64,000 bases of DNA from Pricia antarctica. Its GTDB lineage: Bacteria > Bacteroidota > Bacteroidia > Flavobacteriales > Flavobacteriaceae. Each line of letters begins with the position of its first letter. Position 1 is the first letter of the stretch. The notes under the pieces are model-generated. The model was given only the letters and a program-made list of their open reading frames with translations, had not been told where the DNA came from and did not search any database. The stretch spans positions 248,001-312,000 of the forward strand of contig NZ_FNAO01000004.1 in the NCBI RefSeq assembly GCF_900101815.1, read 5' to 3'. Below are positions 26,617-35,298 of the stretch, in pieces. The position numbers and the translations under genes are program-made.

Positions 26617-27400
26617 TCGGAAGGGTTTTAATTTTGATTTCGGGAGTGTGAAAAACCGTGGAATTTTTAGGTACCGAAGCGGTCAACCAAGCGTTTCCGC
26701 CGATAACGGAATTTTTTCCGATAATGGTATCCCCGCCTAAAATGGTAGCGTTGGCATAGATGGTTACTTTATCCTCAATGGTCGGGTGGCGCTTTGTCTT
26801 CTGCAAGTGTTTAGCTACGTAAAGTCCACCCAAAGTGACGCCTTGATAAATTTTCACATGATTTTTGATAATGGCCGTTTCACCGATAACGACGCCCGTA
26901 CCATGATCGATATGAAAGGAATCACCGATTTGTGCACCCGGATTGATATCTACCCCAGTTTGCCGATGCGCATATTCGGTCATTAACCGCGGTACTAACG
27001 GGAAACCCTCTGCATAAAGCTCGTGCGCCAATCGATAGATGGCAATCGCATAAAAACCGGGGTAAGCCATATACACCTCCTCGATAGATAGGGATGCAGG
27101 GTCACAGTTGACCGTAGCCTCCGCGTCAAGGTTTAAACGCCGCAAAATTTCCGGAAGCTTTTCGACGTAAGAATCCCAAATTTTCTTACAGGATTTGTCT
27201 ACATCCCAACAGGCAAGATCAACTAGCGCATCGAATTGGGTTTCCAAAAGCCCTAAATTCTTTTCTACCGGGGTGTCAATGTCAAACAAGGTATAAAAAA
27301 GGGTATTGGTAAAGTCCTCGGTCTGCTGCTTAAGCACATACCTAAGATTGGGCTGCTTCTTATGCCGGTTTATTTTATCTATAATCGATTGTTGGGTCAT
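26609..27400 (-). CDS. cysE: Serine O-acetyltransferase
   Basis: CysE acetylates serine to O-acetylserine for cysteine synthesis. The 263-residue protein (from ATG 27400) has a helical N-terminal region and a left-handed beta-helix acyltransferase domain with DINPGAQIGDSFHIDHGTGVVIG, including the catalytic-type Asp/His, then IYQGVTLGGL. An upstream in-frame start at 27481 adds residues without homology. It is the first gene of the cysE-cysM pair. The C-terminus (KIKTLPNV) lacks the classic Ile tail, so the cysteine synthase complex may differ. Confidence 0.9.
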   Translation of the reverse strand: MTQQSIIDKINRHKKQPNLRYVLKQQTEDFTNTLFYTLFDIDTPVEKNLGLLETQFDALVDLACWDVDKSCKKIWDSYVEKLPEILRRLNLDAEATVNCDPASLSIEEVYMAYPGFYAIAIYRLAHELYAEGFPLVPRLMTEYAHRQTGVDINPGAQIGDSFHIDHGTGVVIGETAIIKNHVKIYQGVTLGGLYVAKHLQKTKRHPTIEDKVTIYANATILGGDTIIGKNSVIGGNAWLTASVPKNSTVFHTPEIKIKTLPNV

Positions 27401-27503
27401 ATTTCCATGTTGAGTTGTCAAAATTAACCATAAATTTAAATGCGCTCCATCTTCATGGGTTAACTTTAGCGCAAATATCAATTAATCACAGGATTTTAGA
27501 CGA

Positions 27504-28181
27504 ATGTTACATCCCGCAATTACGAAAGAAACCCTTTATTTTTTGGACAAGCTCAAAAAGAACAACGATAGGGACTGGTTTACCGAGCATAAAACGGAAT
27601 TCAAAAGACATGAAAGCGATGTTAAGGATTTCTATACGTTGGTTATGGATAATCTGAAAGTCCATGATCAAATCGAAAAGATGAAGATGTTCCGGATTTA
27701 TCGGGATGTGCGTTTTTCGAAGGATAAAACACCGTATAAAGCCCATTTTGCCTGTTCCTTTCACCGTCTAGGTGCCCAAAACAGGGGTGGCTATTACATT
27801 CGCATCAAACCTGGAGAAACATTTATCGCCACAGGATTTTGGGGTCCTGAAAAGGAAGATCTTTTCCGGATACGAAAGGAGTTCGAATTGGATGCCACGG
27901 AATTTCGAAAAATTATCAACGAAAAATACTTCAAAAAAATTTGGGGCGAACTAGAGGGTGATGCCGTGAAGACGGCGCCGAAGGGCTTCGATAAAAACCA
28001 TAAAAACATTGATCTGATACGGCTGAAGCAATTCATCTTCCATAGGAAATTCACGGATAATGAAGTGCTTTCACCTACTTTTCTTGATGAAATTGACGAA
28101 TCGTACAAGGCTATTCGACCCTATTTTGATTTTATGGGCGATGTGCTGAACACAAATCTGAATGGGGAGTCCTTGTTATGA
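27504..28181 (+). CDS. DUF2461-family protein
   Basis: This 225-residue protein matches the widespread DUF2461 family. Its start holds KETLYFLDKLKKNNDRDWF. RIYRDVRFSKDKTPYKAHF and GGYYIRIKPGETFIATG follow, which are typical conserved blocks. The biochemical role is not known to me. No signal peptide or membrane segment is seen. It is divergent from cysE, with about 100 bp between the starts. Confidence 0.85.
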   Translation: MLHPAITKETLYFLDKLKKNNDRDWFTEHKTEFKRHESDVKDFYTLVMDNLKVHDQIEKMKMFRIYRDVRFSKDKTPYKAHFACSFHRLGAQNRGGYYIRIKPGETFIATGFWGPEKEDLFRIRKEFELDATEFRKIINEKYFKKIWGELEGDAVKTAPKGFDKNHKNIDLIRLKQFIFHRKFTDNEVLSPTFLDEIDESYKAIRPYFDFMGDVLNTNLNGESLL

Positions 28182-28329
28182 TTATTCCGAGTCTACCGCT
28201 GTAGTTATTCGACTTCTTCGTTTGGCTTTGTATCTTCCCTGTCTGCGAGCAGATAAGAAAACTGTGCGCAAAACACCGAATGGGTTTCAGGCCATGTCCG
28301 TATTAATGTCACGCAAATTCCATAAAGAT

Positions 28330-28668
28330 TTACACCAGGGAACCTTCCTCAAAAATCTGAATCTGATCCTTGAGCCGCTCGACGACCATGTTCATCATGC
28401 GTTTGTTCAGGGCAGAGGAATTTTTGATGTATGACTGGTATTCTTCCAACGAAAACTGGCCAATGATGATTCCCTTCAATGAATTCCGGAATTTCATATC
28501 TTTTTGAACGGCATTCTCAATATACTCGAAGCGTTTTTGTGCCGAAAGTTGGTGAAAGGCGTTCTTATATTTAGTAATATAATTTTGGAACATCGCAACA
28601 ATAAGAGGATTTTGAAATTTGATGATCGGTCTCAGGGTACCGTTCTGGAACTTTTCGTCTTCACTCAT
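28330..28668 (-). CDS. Conserved hypothetical small helical protein
   Basis: This protein of about 112 residues is highly helical and polar, with FQNPLIVAMFQNYITKY and SLKGIIIGQFSLEEY as its most conserved-looking parts. Similar proteins occur across flavobacteria and are sometimes labelled glyoxalase without support. No glyoxalase metal motif is present. ATG 28668 was chosen, and an ATG at 28737 would add 23 residues. Function is unknown. Confidence 0.6.
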   Translation of the reverse strand: MSEDEKFQNGTLRPIIKFQNPLIVAMFQNYITKYKNAFHQLSAQKRFEYIENAVQKDMKFRNSLKGIIIGQFSLEEYQSYIKNSSALNKRMMNMVVERLKDQIQIFEEGSLV

Positions 28669-28825
28669 ATTTTGGGTGACCCTGGCAGAAGGAATTTCAG
28701 GGCGAATGCTAAGTAAATGATTGCACCGGTCGTTCATAGTAGCGATTTTTATAAAGATAATGGATAAGATATGGCGCTAATTATTCCAGTACGATAGTTT
28801 TTAACCGCGTTATGAACACAGCAGT

Positions 28826-29738
28826 ATGAAATTCGGAAAAGTAGAGCAACCAGAACTCATAGACTTCAGTATCCCCAAAGACCATCCGGATACAGAAGTC
28901 ATTCTCTCTAAACATAGCGGAGATCAAATCTTCAAAGTTCATGTCGGCTGTGCCAAATGGAACCGACAAGACTTGAAGAACTTTTATCCACGAGGCACCA
29001 AAAACGAACTTGAATACTATTCCAGCCAGTTCAACAGCGTCGAACTCAATGCCACATTTTATAGAATGTTCTCGTTATAGAATGTTCTCGCCAGAACAAT
29101 TTGCGAAATGGGGAGATGCTACACCCGATAATTTTAAGTTCTTTCCGAAACTCGTACGAAATATCAGTCATTTGCGACGTTTAAATGATCAGGTGTATCC
29201 TATTATAGATGAATATCTTATCGGCGCGGCGAACCTAAAAGATAAATTGGGTACGCTCTTTCTACAGATGCAAGATAATTTTGGACCCAAAAATTGGGAT
29301 AGGGTAGTGCGCTTCGTGGAACATTGGCCGAAGGAATTCTCCTTGGCGATGGAATTCCGGCATACGGATTGGTTCAACGATGAGAACGTCGCCCAAAAGC
29401 TCTATCATCTTTTGGAAGAAAACAACATCGCCAATATCTTGGTCGACACGGCCGGTCGAAGAGATATTATGCACATGCGCTTGACCAATAACGAAGCTTT
29501 TATCAGATACGTAGGCGCCAATCACGAAAGCGATTACGCGCGTTTGGATGATTGGGTCGAACGTCTGTTAGTTTGGAAGGAACAAGGCTTAACGAACATC
29601 AACTTCTTCGTACACCAGAATATGGAATTGAAATCCCCACTTTTATCCGCCTACTTTATTGCGAAATTGAATAAAAAGTTAGGCACAAACCTTCATATTC
29701 CGAAAACTTTGGGCGATGATGGACCAAAACTGCATTAG
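28826..29738 (+). pseudogene. DUF72-family gene broken by a 16-bp tandem duplication
   Basis: The gene encodes a DUF72 TIM-barrel protein in two frames. The first part (28826-29080) contains VHVGCAKWNRQDLKNFYP and ends at TAG. The second part continues in another frame from about 29084 to 29738 with FSPEQFAKWGD and FKFFPKLVRNISHLRRL. At the junction TTATAGAATGTTCTCG occurs twice in tandem (29059-29074 and 29075-29090). Deleting one copy restores a continuous frame FYRMFSPEQF of about 298 residues. The second half keeps family features such as FSLAMEFRHTDWF. Either a recent inactivating mutation or an assembly artefact is possible. Confidence 0.85.
29059..29090. repeat. Perfect 16-bp tandem duplication
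   Basis: Two identical 16-base copies lie head to tail inside the DUF72 gene. Because 16 is not a multiple of three, the copy causes a frameshift and an immediate TAG at 29078-29080. Confidence 0.95.
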
Positions 29739-29922
29739 AAGTGTTTTCTTTAATAACTTCGCTCAAAATGTAAGGTTTAATGCAGCCTAACTCTGGTTTC
29801 AAGGTCCAAATTACCTTTACCTGTAACGCTATCTGCCCCAGCTGGCGGGCTTGAATACTTAAAAAGTTTGTATTGAACTTTGAATTAAACCTGCATCATT
29901 TAACCTGTAACCCGCAACCGCT

Positions 29923-30318
29923 ATGAGATTCCACACTAGAAAATGGGTCAAGCCCGGCGATTTGAATGCCAATGAAACCTTGTTCGGTGGTCGTGTATTG
30001 GCCTGGATCGACGAAGAGGCCGCGCTGTATAGCATCATCCAATTGGAAAATAAGCGAATCGTCACCAAATACATGTCCGAAATCAATTTTATGAGCACGG
30101 CGGTCAAGGGCGACATCGTGGAAATCGGAATCGAAGTTGTGAAATTCGGAAAATCTTCACTGACACTGAACTGTGAAGTACGCAATAAAATGACGCGTGA
30201 AACCATCGTGACCGTTGACAACATCATCATGGTAAATCTAGGCGAAGATGGAAAGCCTAAGCCACATGGCAAAACAAAAATAGAATTTGTGAAAGACCGA
30301 TTGGCAGGGGAGGATTAA
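29923..30318 (+). CDS. Acyl-CoA thioesterase (hot-dog fold)
   Basis: This 131-residue single hot-dog domain resembles YciA/BFIT-type acyl-CoA hydrolases. NANETLFGGRVLAWIDEEAAL holds the typical N/D-containing helix start, and NFMSTAVKGDIVEIGIEV the following strands. It likely hydrolyses acyl-CoA, but chain-length preference cannot be read from the sequence. It is monocistronic after the broken DUF72 gene. A small hairpin at 30359-30376 lies between it and the convergent dipeptidase gene. Confidence 0.88.
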   Translation: MRFHTRKWVKPGDLNANETLFGGRVLAWIDEEAALYSIIQLENKRIVTKYMSEINFMSTAVKGDIVEIGIEVVKFGKSSLTLNCEVRNKMTRETIVTVDNIIMVNLGEDGKPKPHGKTKIEFVKDRLAGED

Positions 30319-30358
30319 AAAAGTTTAAATTTAAGTCCCAAAGACAACCTTACCTTAA

Positions 30359-30376
30359 ATGTGCCATAAGGCACAT
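30359..30376. other. Small perfect hairpin between convergent genes
   Basis: ATGTGCC, an ATAA loop and GGCACAT form a 7-bp stem. No T run follows on the plus strand, so terminator function is uncertain. Confidence 0.35.
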
Positions 30377-30405
30377 GTATACCTTGAATTTTTGATTGCT
30401 GACCG

Positions 30406-31686
30406 CTACTCCTTACTAGCAAAATCCTGTACCTCATCCAAAACCCGCAACAAATTCCCGCCCCAAATTTTAGCAATCTCTTCCTCGGTATAACCGCGTT
30501 TCACCAGTTCTAGGGTGACATTGAAGGTTTCGGAGGCATCTGACCAGCCTTCGATACCTCCCCCGCCGTCAAAATCGGAACTGATACCGACATGATCGAT
30601 GCCCATTACATCGACCATATAGTCGATATGGTCTACAAAATCAGAAACGTTTACCGCAGGCGGGGCATCTTTTCTTTTGGCCGCTACTGTATTTGAAATT
30701 TTAAGAATGACCGGATAATTTTCAATAAAGTCCTCTTTTTGTTCGTCGGTCAGGCTGCCGAAATCCGATGGGTTGTGCCAGACCGCATTCAATGAATCCG
30801 CCACTTCTTTGTAAATAACTTGCATGTATTCCGATCGAATGGAGTCTTTTTTGGTATTTAGATATGCTCCAAAGGCAACGGTCTGAACGACCCCGCCATT
30901 TTCCTTGATTAATTTCAGCTGTTCATCGTCCAAGTTTCGACTGTGGTCGCAGAGGGCGCGTGCAGAGGAATGTGATGCGATTATGGGGGCTTCGGAGAGT
31001 TCGATTGTCTGTAGCATGGATTTCTTTGATGGGTGGGAAACATCGATCATAATCCCCAATCTATTCATCTCTTTTACAGCAGTTTTACCAAGGTCACTTA
31101 AACCGTCGTTTAACCACACGCTGTCTTTTTCTCCGGTGTTGGAATCGCTAAACTGACTGTGGCCATTGTGCGCTAGGGAGATGTAGCGCGCCCCCAGATC
31201 ATAGTACCTTTTAAAATTCGACAAGTCCTCGCCCATCGGATACGCATTCTCAACGCCGATCATGGCCACTTTTTTGCCGATGGAATCAATACGGCGAACA
31301 TCATCCGAAGTGAATGCCAGCTCGATTTTATCCGGAGCGATTTCTTCGCAGAGCCGATGTATAGCCTTGAACTTGGCCAGGGCATTTTCCTCCGCTTTGG
31401 AGTAACCTTCTGCGGTAAGGGTGTCTTGGCCGGTATAGACGATCAGCCAGCTTACATCGAGTCCCCCTTCCTGCATTTTGGGCAGGTTAATCTGGGTTTT
31501 TAGCCTTTGGGTGTAATTGATACTATCCGTAAAATTATTGATATTAATGTCGTTATGGGTGTCCACCGTAATGGTTTGTTCATGTATGCGCCTAGCTTTC
31601 GCCTCTAGACTTTCCTCGGTTTTCTTTACTTTTTCAGTACAGGAGATTATCGCCAAAAGACCGAAAATGCATATAAAGTGTTTCAT
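30406..31686 (-). CDS. Membrane-type dipeptidase lipoprotein (peptidase M19)
   Basis: This 426-residue protein begins with a lipoprotein signal (GLLAIISC, lipid on Cys about residue 16), so it is probably anchored in the outer or inner membrane. The M19 zinc dipeptidase motifs are present: VDTHNDIN, GVENAYPMG, DVSHPSKKSM and ASHSSARAL. The usual Gly-rich GISSDFDGGGG is seen near the C-terminus. It would cleave dipeptides or L-D dipeptides. ATG 31686 was preferred over 31728 because the signal peptide starts there. Confidence 0.9.
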   Translation of the reverse strand: MKHFICIFGLLAIISCTEKVKKTEESLEAKARRIHEQTITVDTHNDININNFTDSINYTQRLKTQINLPKMQEGGLDVSWLIVYTGQDTLTAEGYSKAEENALAKFKAIHRLCEEIAPDKIELAFTSDDVRRIDSIGKKVAMIGVENAYPMGEDLSNFKRYYDLGARYISLAHNGHSQFSDSNTGEKDSVWLNDGLSDLGKTAVKEMNRLGIMIDVSHPSKKSMLQTIELSEAPIIASHSSARALCDHSRNLDDEQLKLIKENGGVVQTVAFGAYLNTKKDSIRSEYMQVIYKEVADSLNAVWHNPSDFGSLTDEQKEDFIENYPVILKISNTVAAKRKDAPPAVNVSDFVDHIDYMVDVMGIDHVGISSDFDGGGGIEGWSDASETFNVTLELVKRGYTEEEIAKIWGGNLLRVLDEVQDFASKE

Positions 31687-31828
31687 ATCGAATGTTTTAA
31701 TAAAAAGTATACCTACAAATAAAGCCATTTGACAACAGATATACCAGCCTAGGTAACATTTAATTGCTTACGGGTCTATTTAAGGGGATTTTTACCAACC
31801 CAATCTTATTAATACTAATAACCCCAAT

Positions 31829-32242
31829 TTGAAAACAAAAAACCTACTAGACCTACATCAGCTTTCCGGTATTAATCTCCACGAGTTATCCACTAACGTA
31901 GACCTTGAACCCATTTTGGAAGAATGTATGGGAGAATTGGACCTTTTGCAACAACTGGTATCGCTCTACCATGAAAACGCACTGGAATTTATCGGGGCAG
32001 CTAGAATTCATCTACTCAATTCAGACTTCAAGGAACTGGGCCTGGCGGCTCATAAAATAAAAGCCGGGTTAGCCATGATGCGCACCGATAGCCTTCACGC
32101 CATAATTGTTCTCATACAGAAGGAATGTAGCGAGGACCAAGACCCAAAGCACCTTCAATTTCTAAGCGATTGCTTTGCGGAGGAATATCCAACGGTAAAA
32201 GACTCCATCGATACAGCTCTGGCCAACCTCAATCATGGATAA
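31829..32242 (+). CDS. Hpt-domain phosphotransfer protein
   Basis: This 137-residue helical protein carries the histidine phosphotransfer motif AAHKIKAGLAMM, with the phospho-His at about residue 75, in a four-helix bundle. No kinase or receiver domain is attached. The TTG at 31829 is used as start because no suitable ATG lies upstream and the next ATG would cut into the domain. The gene is the first of a compact run: the receiver follows after 8 bases, then the HEAT protein, glycosyltransferase, LtaS-like protein and YaiO-like barrel. It likely passes phosphate from an unlinked hybrid kinase. Confidence 0.8.
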   Translation: MKTKNLLDLHQLSGINLHELSTNVDLEPILEECMGELDLLQQLVSLYHENALEFIGAARIHLLNSDFKELGLAAHKIKAGLAMMRTDSLHAIIVLIQKECSEDQDPKHLQFLSDCFAEEYPTVKDSIDTALANLNHG

Positions 32243-32250
32243 GTCAAGGC

Positions 32251-32622
32251 ATGGAAAAGAAAAAACTCTTATTGGCCGAAGATGATCAGTTACTGGCATC
32301 GCTCTTGACGTTCCGACTACAAAAAGGTGGGTACGAAGTAAAACATAGCGCCGACGGAAAACAGGTAAAGGAATATCTGTCCCAAAACACGCCCGACATC
32401 ATTGTAAGCGATATCATGATGCCCTATTTCTCGGGTATGGAGCTCATCGCCTATGTGCGCAAAGAGTTGAATCTTCATGTACCTATCATCATTATATCAT
32501 CGGCCGGCAACGAAGAAAACGTACTGAACGCCTTTGAACTGGGTGCTAACGATTTTATTTCTAAACCGGTGAGTCCCTCCGAACTCCTCGTCCGCGTGGC
32601 GCGTGAACTGAACAAAAACTGA
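32251..32622 (+). CDS. Single-domain CheY-like response regulator
   Basis: This 123-residue receiver domain has no output domain. The acidic pocket (AEDD, residues 9-12), the phospho-Asp54 in VSDIMMP, the SSA switch residues, and the Lys in FISKPVSP are all present. ATG 32251 was chosen because the receiver fold starts there, although the frame is open further upstream. It follows the Hpt gene by eight bases and precedes the HEAT protein by one base. It probably acts by binding a partner, plausibly the HEAT protein or glycosyltransferase. Confidence 0.9.
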   Translation: MEKKKLLLAEDDQLLASLLTFRLQKGGYEVKHSADGKQVKEYLSQNTPDIIVSDIMMPYFSGMELIAYVRKELNLHVPIIIISSAGNEENVLNAFELGANDFISKPVSPSELLVRVARELNKN

Positions 32623-32623
32623 T

Positions 32624-35290
32624 TTGCAAATACCGAACCTTACATATGGTATACTTACGCTGATTACCGCCCCGGCAATCAATACTGACCTCTTATGGGG
32701 ACTTTCGACCTTTTTCGTTTTTCTGGCGCTTTTGTATTTCATCTCGGTCTTTTTCTATCGAAACAAAATATCATCCAATGCATCACGGATCACACAGTGT
32801 AAAACCGAATTGTCGCCAATGGTCAGCGAGTTTTTGTTTTATGAGGATGACGCGGACAAAGCCGAAAAATCAAAGTATATCGGGTTAAAGATTGAAATTC
32901 GCAATCTGCTCAGGGAAGAGTTCAATAGAAAGATCTTGACCCAAATATTACTCGATCTGAGAAAAGATGTTTCCGGCGATACCCAAAAACGGCTATTCAA
33001 ATTGTATCAAGACCTCGGTCTCGAAAAGGACGCCTTTAAAAAATTGGAGAGCTGGCGGTGGGAAGTCATTTCAAAAGGTATTCTCGAGCTCACGCGGATG
33101 CAGGTCGAGGAAGCTTACCCTTTTATCGTAAAGTTCATAAATGACCGAAGGGGCACCATTCGAAAGCAGGCCGAGATTGCGACCGTAACCCTGAGACCCC
33201 AGGGTCTCAGCTATTTTTTAGATACCACCAAATACAAAATATCGGAGTGGCAGCAGTTAAAATTGTTGGACGTAGTTCGGAATAAAGAAGATTACGAACC
33301 ACCGCGCTTCAAGACCTGGTTGACTTCAACCAATACCCAAGTGGTACTTTTCGCCCTTCGTCTTATCAAATATTACAACCAAAACGATGCAAACGCCTCC
33401 CTAATCGAACTGGTAAAGCACAAAGATCGGCAGGTAAGGCAACAGGCTATCGAGTGTATAAAAGAATTTCACATCGTTGAAGCTTTACCGATTCTAAAAG
33501 GCGTCTTTCCAAAATGCACGGTCGATACTAAATTGGGTATTTTGGGGACGATTGCGCAATTGGGCAATTCTTCTGATATAGAATTTTTAAAAACTATATC
33601 GCAACGGGAAGGCAACTTCTCGGTAAAGAGCAAAGCTGTGGGCGCCATAAACACTATTGCCCCTGAAAGCATCATGCCGACCGAAAATATCGAATATGTC
33701 ACAGCCTACCCGTCTCCCGTTATCGCAGACGAGAAAGTAGAAAGGAAAGTCATCGAAGGGGATGCGACCGACCTCGAAGAGGCCAGGGAAGGCCCCGAAA
33801 GCAATATATCAGCGGAGCATCCGATAACGGTGGAGTTCGCACCCAATCCAACAGACAATCAAATTTCAAATAACGACCCACTAGTAACATCAACACCGAT
33901 GACCAATCCAAAAAGATCAGACAAGTCCCTAAAAGAAATACAGGTAGAAGTTGAAGAGGTGAAAGCGGCATCCTTCGAAAACAGCCCTACAGAGGACATC
34001 TATACGGAAGACGTTTGCCATACAGCTAAAGCATCCAATTTTGATATTTCGGACATCCATTTTCTGCCCATTGTGGTAGCCGATGAAACCGAGACCCTAT
34101 CCCAAGGAAATGTGAAAGAAGACGACAACGAACTATCCAAAGAAGTTTTGATACCCTTAGACGTCCCCCATGCAGAAATCTCTTCCGATCCCATGGACGA
34201 AGAGTTGCAAGCACTTATCAACGAAATCAATGAACTGGACTTTTTACCCGTTGTTTTCGACAAAGAGATGTTGACGGTTACACCATCATCGGAAGAATCG
34301 AATAGGACAGCATCTGAAGCCTTAGAGAATATCGAGGGGTATTCCCTTTCCGATTTTGAGGTATTCTTCGATGAAAAAAGCGACGCTTCGGTTTCGGAAA
34401 CAGACGAAAAAGTAGCATTTGATTTAGAGGATGTCCCCATCATTGACGTAAAAAGCCCCAAAGTCGAAGACGTATTGTCTTGGTTAATGGCCGACAACGA
34501 ATTACGCGAAATAGAATTGCGATATGATATCGTTCCTCACCCTTCGGATGTCGAAGTTTCCCGTCAACTCATACCCGACCCTATTTATTACGATGAGCAC
34601 GAGGCTTATATGATGGGACTTTTGGACGACCTCGAGGAGCTCGGTGATATTCGGGAAATTCCCTTACTGGAAGAGCTTAGAGCAGAGGAGCGCAAAAGTT
34701 TTATCAAAGAGCGTATTACCGGGATGATAGAGAAATTCTCCCGAGAACCGGTTGCAAAGCGGAAGCCCAGTTTGACTACGGATAACGAATCGGCCGATTT
34801 GCCTGTCTTCAGCGTTTTCGCCGACCTTTTTAACAGTATAGATACGGAATGCAAACTTATCCTTTTAGATGAAATCGTACCCGTTGGCGACGAAAAGGAA
34901 ATCGAATTCTTGGACGGTTTGCTCGAAAGTCCCGATCAAAGAATACGCACCAAAGCACAAACCGTTCTCAAACTTTTAATTGCAAAGCTTTCCCATGAGA
35001 AACCGGAATCCCTCTGTACAAAAGGGATATCCAATATTGTCGCAGAACAAGGAATATATGGTACAAATTCGGAAAAAGAAAGTTTTGACCATCTTCTTTC
35101 TGAATTGCAGGTGTCTCCCTCCTTAGCTCCGGAGATTTTTGACATCGATTTTGAGCTTTGCGAGAGTTTGGACAAGAACTATGACCAGAAGATATTGAAC
35201 CTTCCGGTAATTGCGACAGAAGTGTCCTCCAACGACAACGGAAGCTCGTTTTTTACTTCGTTGATAAAATTTACAAAATTGTTTTTTTGA
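32624..35290 (+). CDS. Membrane-anchored HEAT-repeat protein
   Basis: This 888-residue protein has one membrane helix (about residues 24-46). Helical HEAT-like repeats follow over about 130-345 (for example FALRLIKYYNQNDANASLIELV, read as helix pairs). Next comes a long acidic low-complexity region (about 360-640), and a further HEAT-like stretch near the C-terminus (about 745-815). The TTG at 32624 is the only start that keeps the membrane helix. It lies one base after the receiver gene and eight before the glycosyltransferase. Its position suggests an assembly or signalling scaffold that conveys the receiver state to the synthase. This is inference. Confidence 0.7.
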   Translation: MQIPNLTYGILTLITAPAINTDLLWGLSTFFVFLALLYFISVFFYRNKISSNASRITQCKTELSPMVSEFLFYEDDADKAEKSKYIGLKIEIRNLLREEFNRKILTQILLDLRKDVSGDTQKRLFKLYQDLGLEKDAFKKLESWRWEVISKGILELTRMQVEEAYPFIVKFINDRRGTIRKQAEIATVTLRPQGLSYFLDTTKYKISEWQQLKLLDVVRNKEDYEPPRFKTWLTSTNTQVVLFALRLIKYYNQNDANASLIELVKHKDRQVRQQAIECIKEFHIVEALPILKGVFPKCTVDTKLGILGTIAQLGNSSDIEFLKTISQREGNFSVKSKAVGAINTIAPESIMPTENIEYVTAYPSPVIADEKVERKVIEGDATDLEEAREGPESNISAEHPITVEFAPNPTDNQISNNDPLVTSTPMTNPKRSDKSLKEIQVEVEEVKAASFENSPTEDIYTEDVCHTAKASNFDISDIHFLPIVVADETETLSQGNVKEDDNELSKEVLIPLDVPHAEISSDPMDEELQALINEINELDFLPVVFDKEMLTVTPSSEESNRTASEALENIEGYSLSDFEVFFDEKSDASVSETDEKVAFDLEDVPIIDVKSPKVEDVLSWLMADNELREIELRYDIVPHPSDVEVSRQLIPDPIYYDEHEAYMMGLLDDLEELGDIREIPLLEELRAEERKSFIKERITGMIEKFSREPVAKRKPSLTTDNESADLPVFSVFADLFNSIDTECKLILLDEIVPVGDEKEIEFLDGLLESPDQRIRTKAQTVLKLLIAKLSHEKPESLCTKGISNIVAEQGIYGTNSEKESFDHLLSELQVSPSLAPEIFDIDFELCESLDKNYDQKILNLPVIATEVSSNDNGSSFFTSLIKFTKLFF

Positions 35291-35298
35291 CTCCGTAA

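Noticed and set aside
29010-29083. A separate short gene start inside the DUF72 region
   Set aside because: The apparent start in the second frame arises only from the duplication. The upstream residues lack homology.
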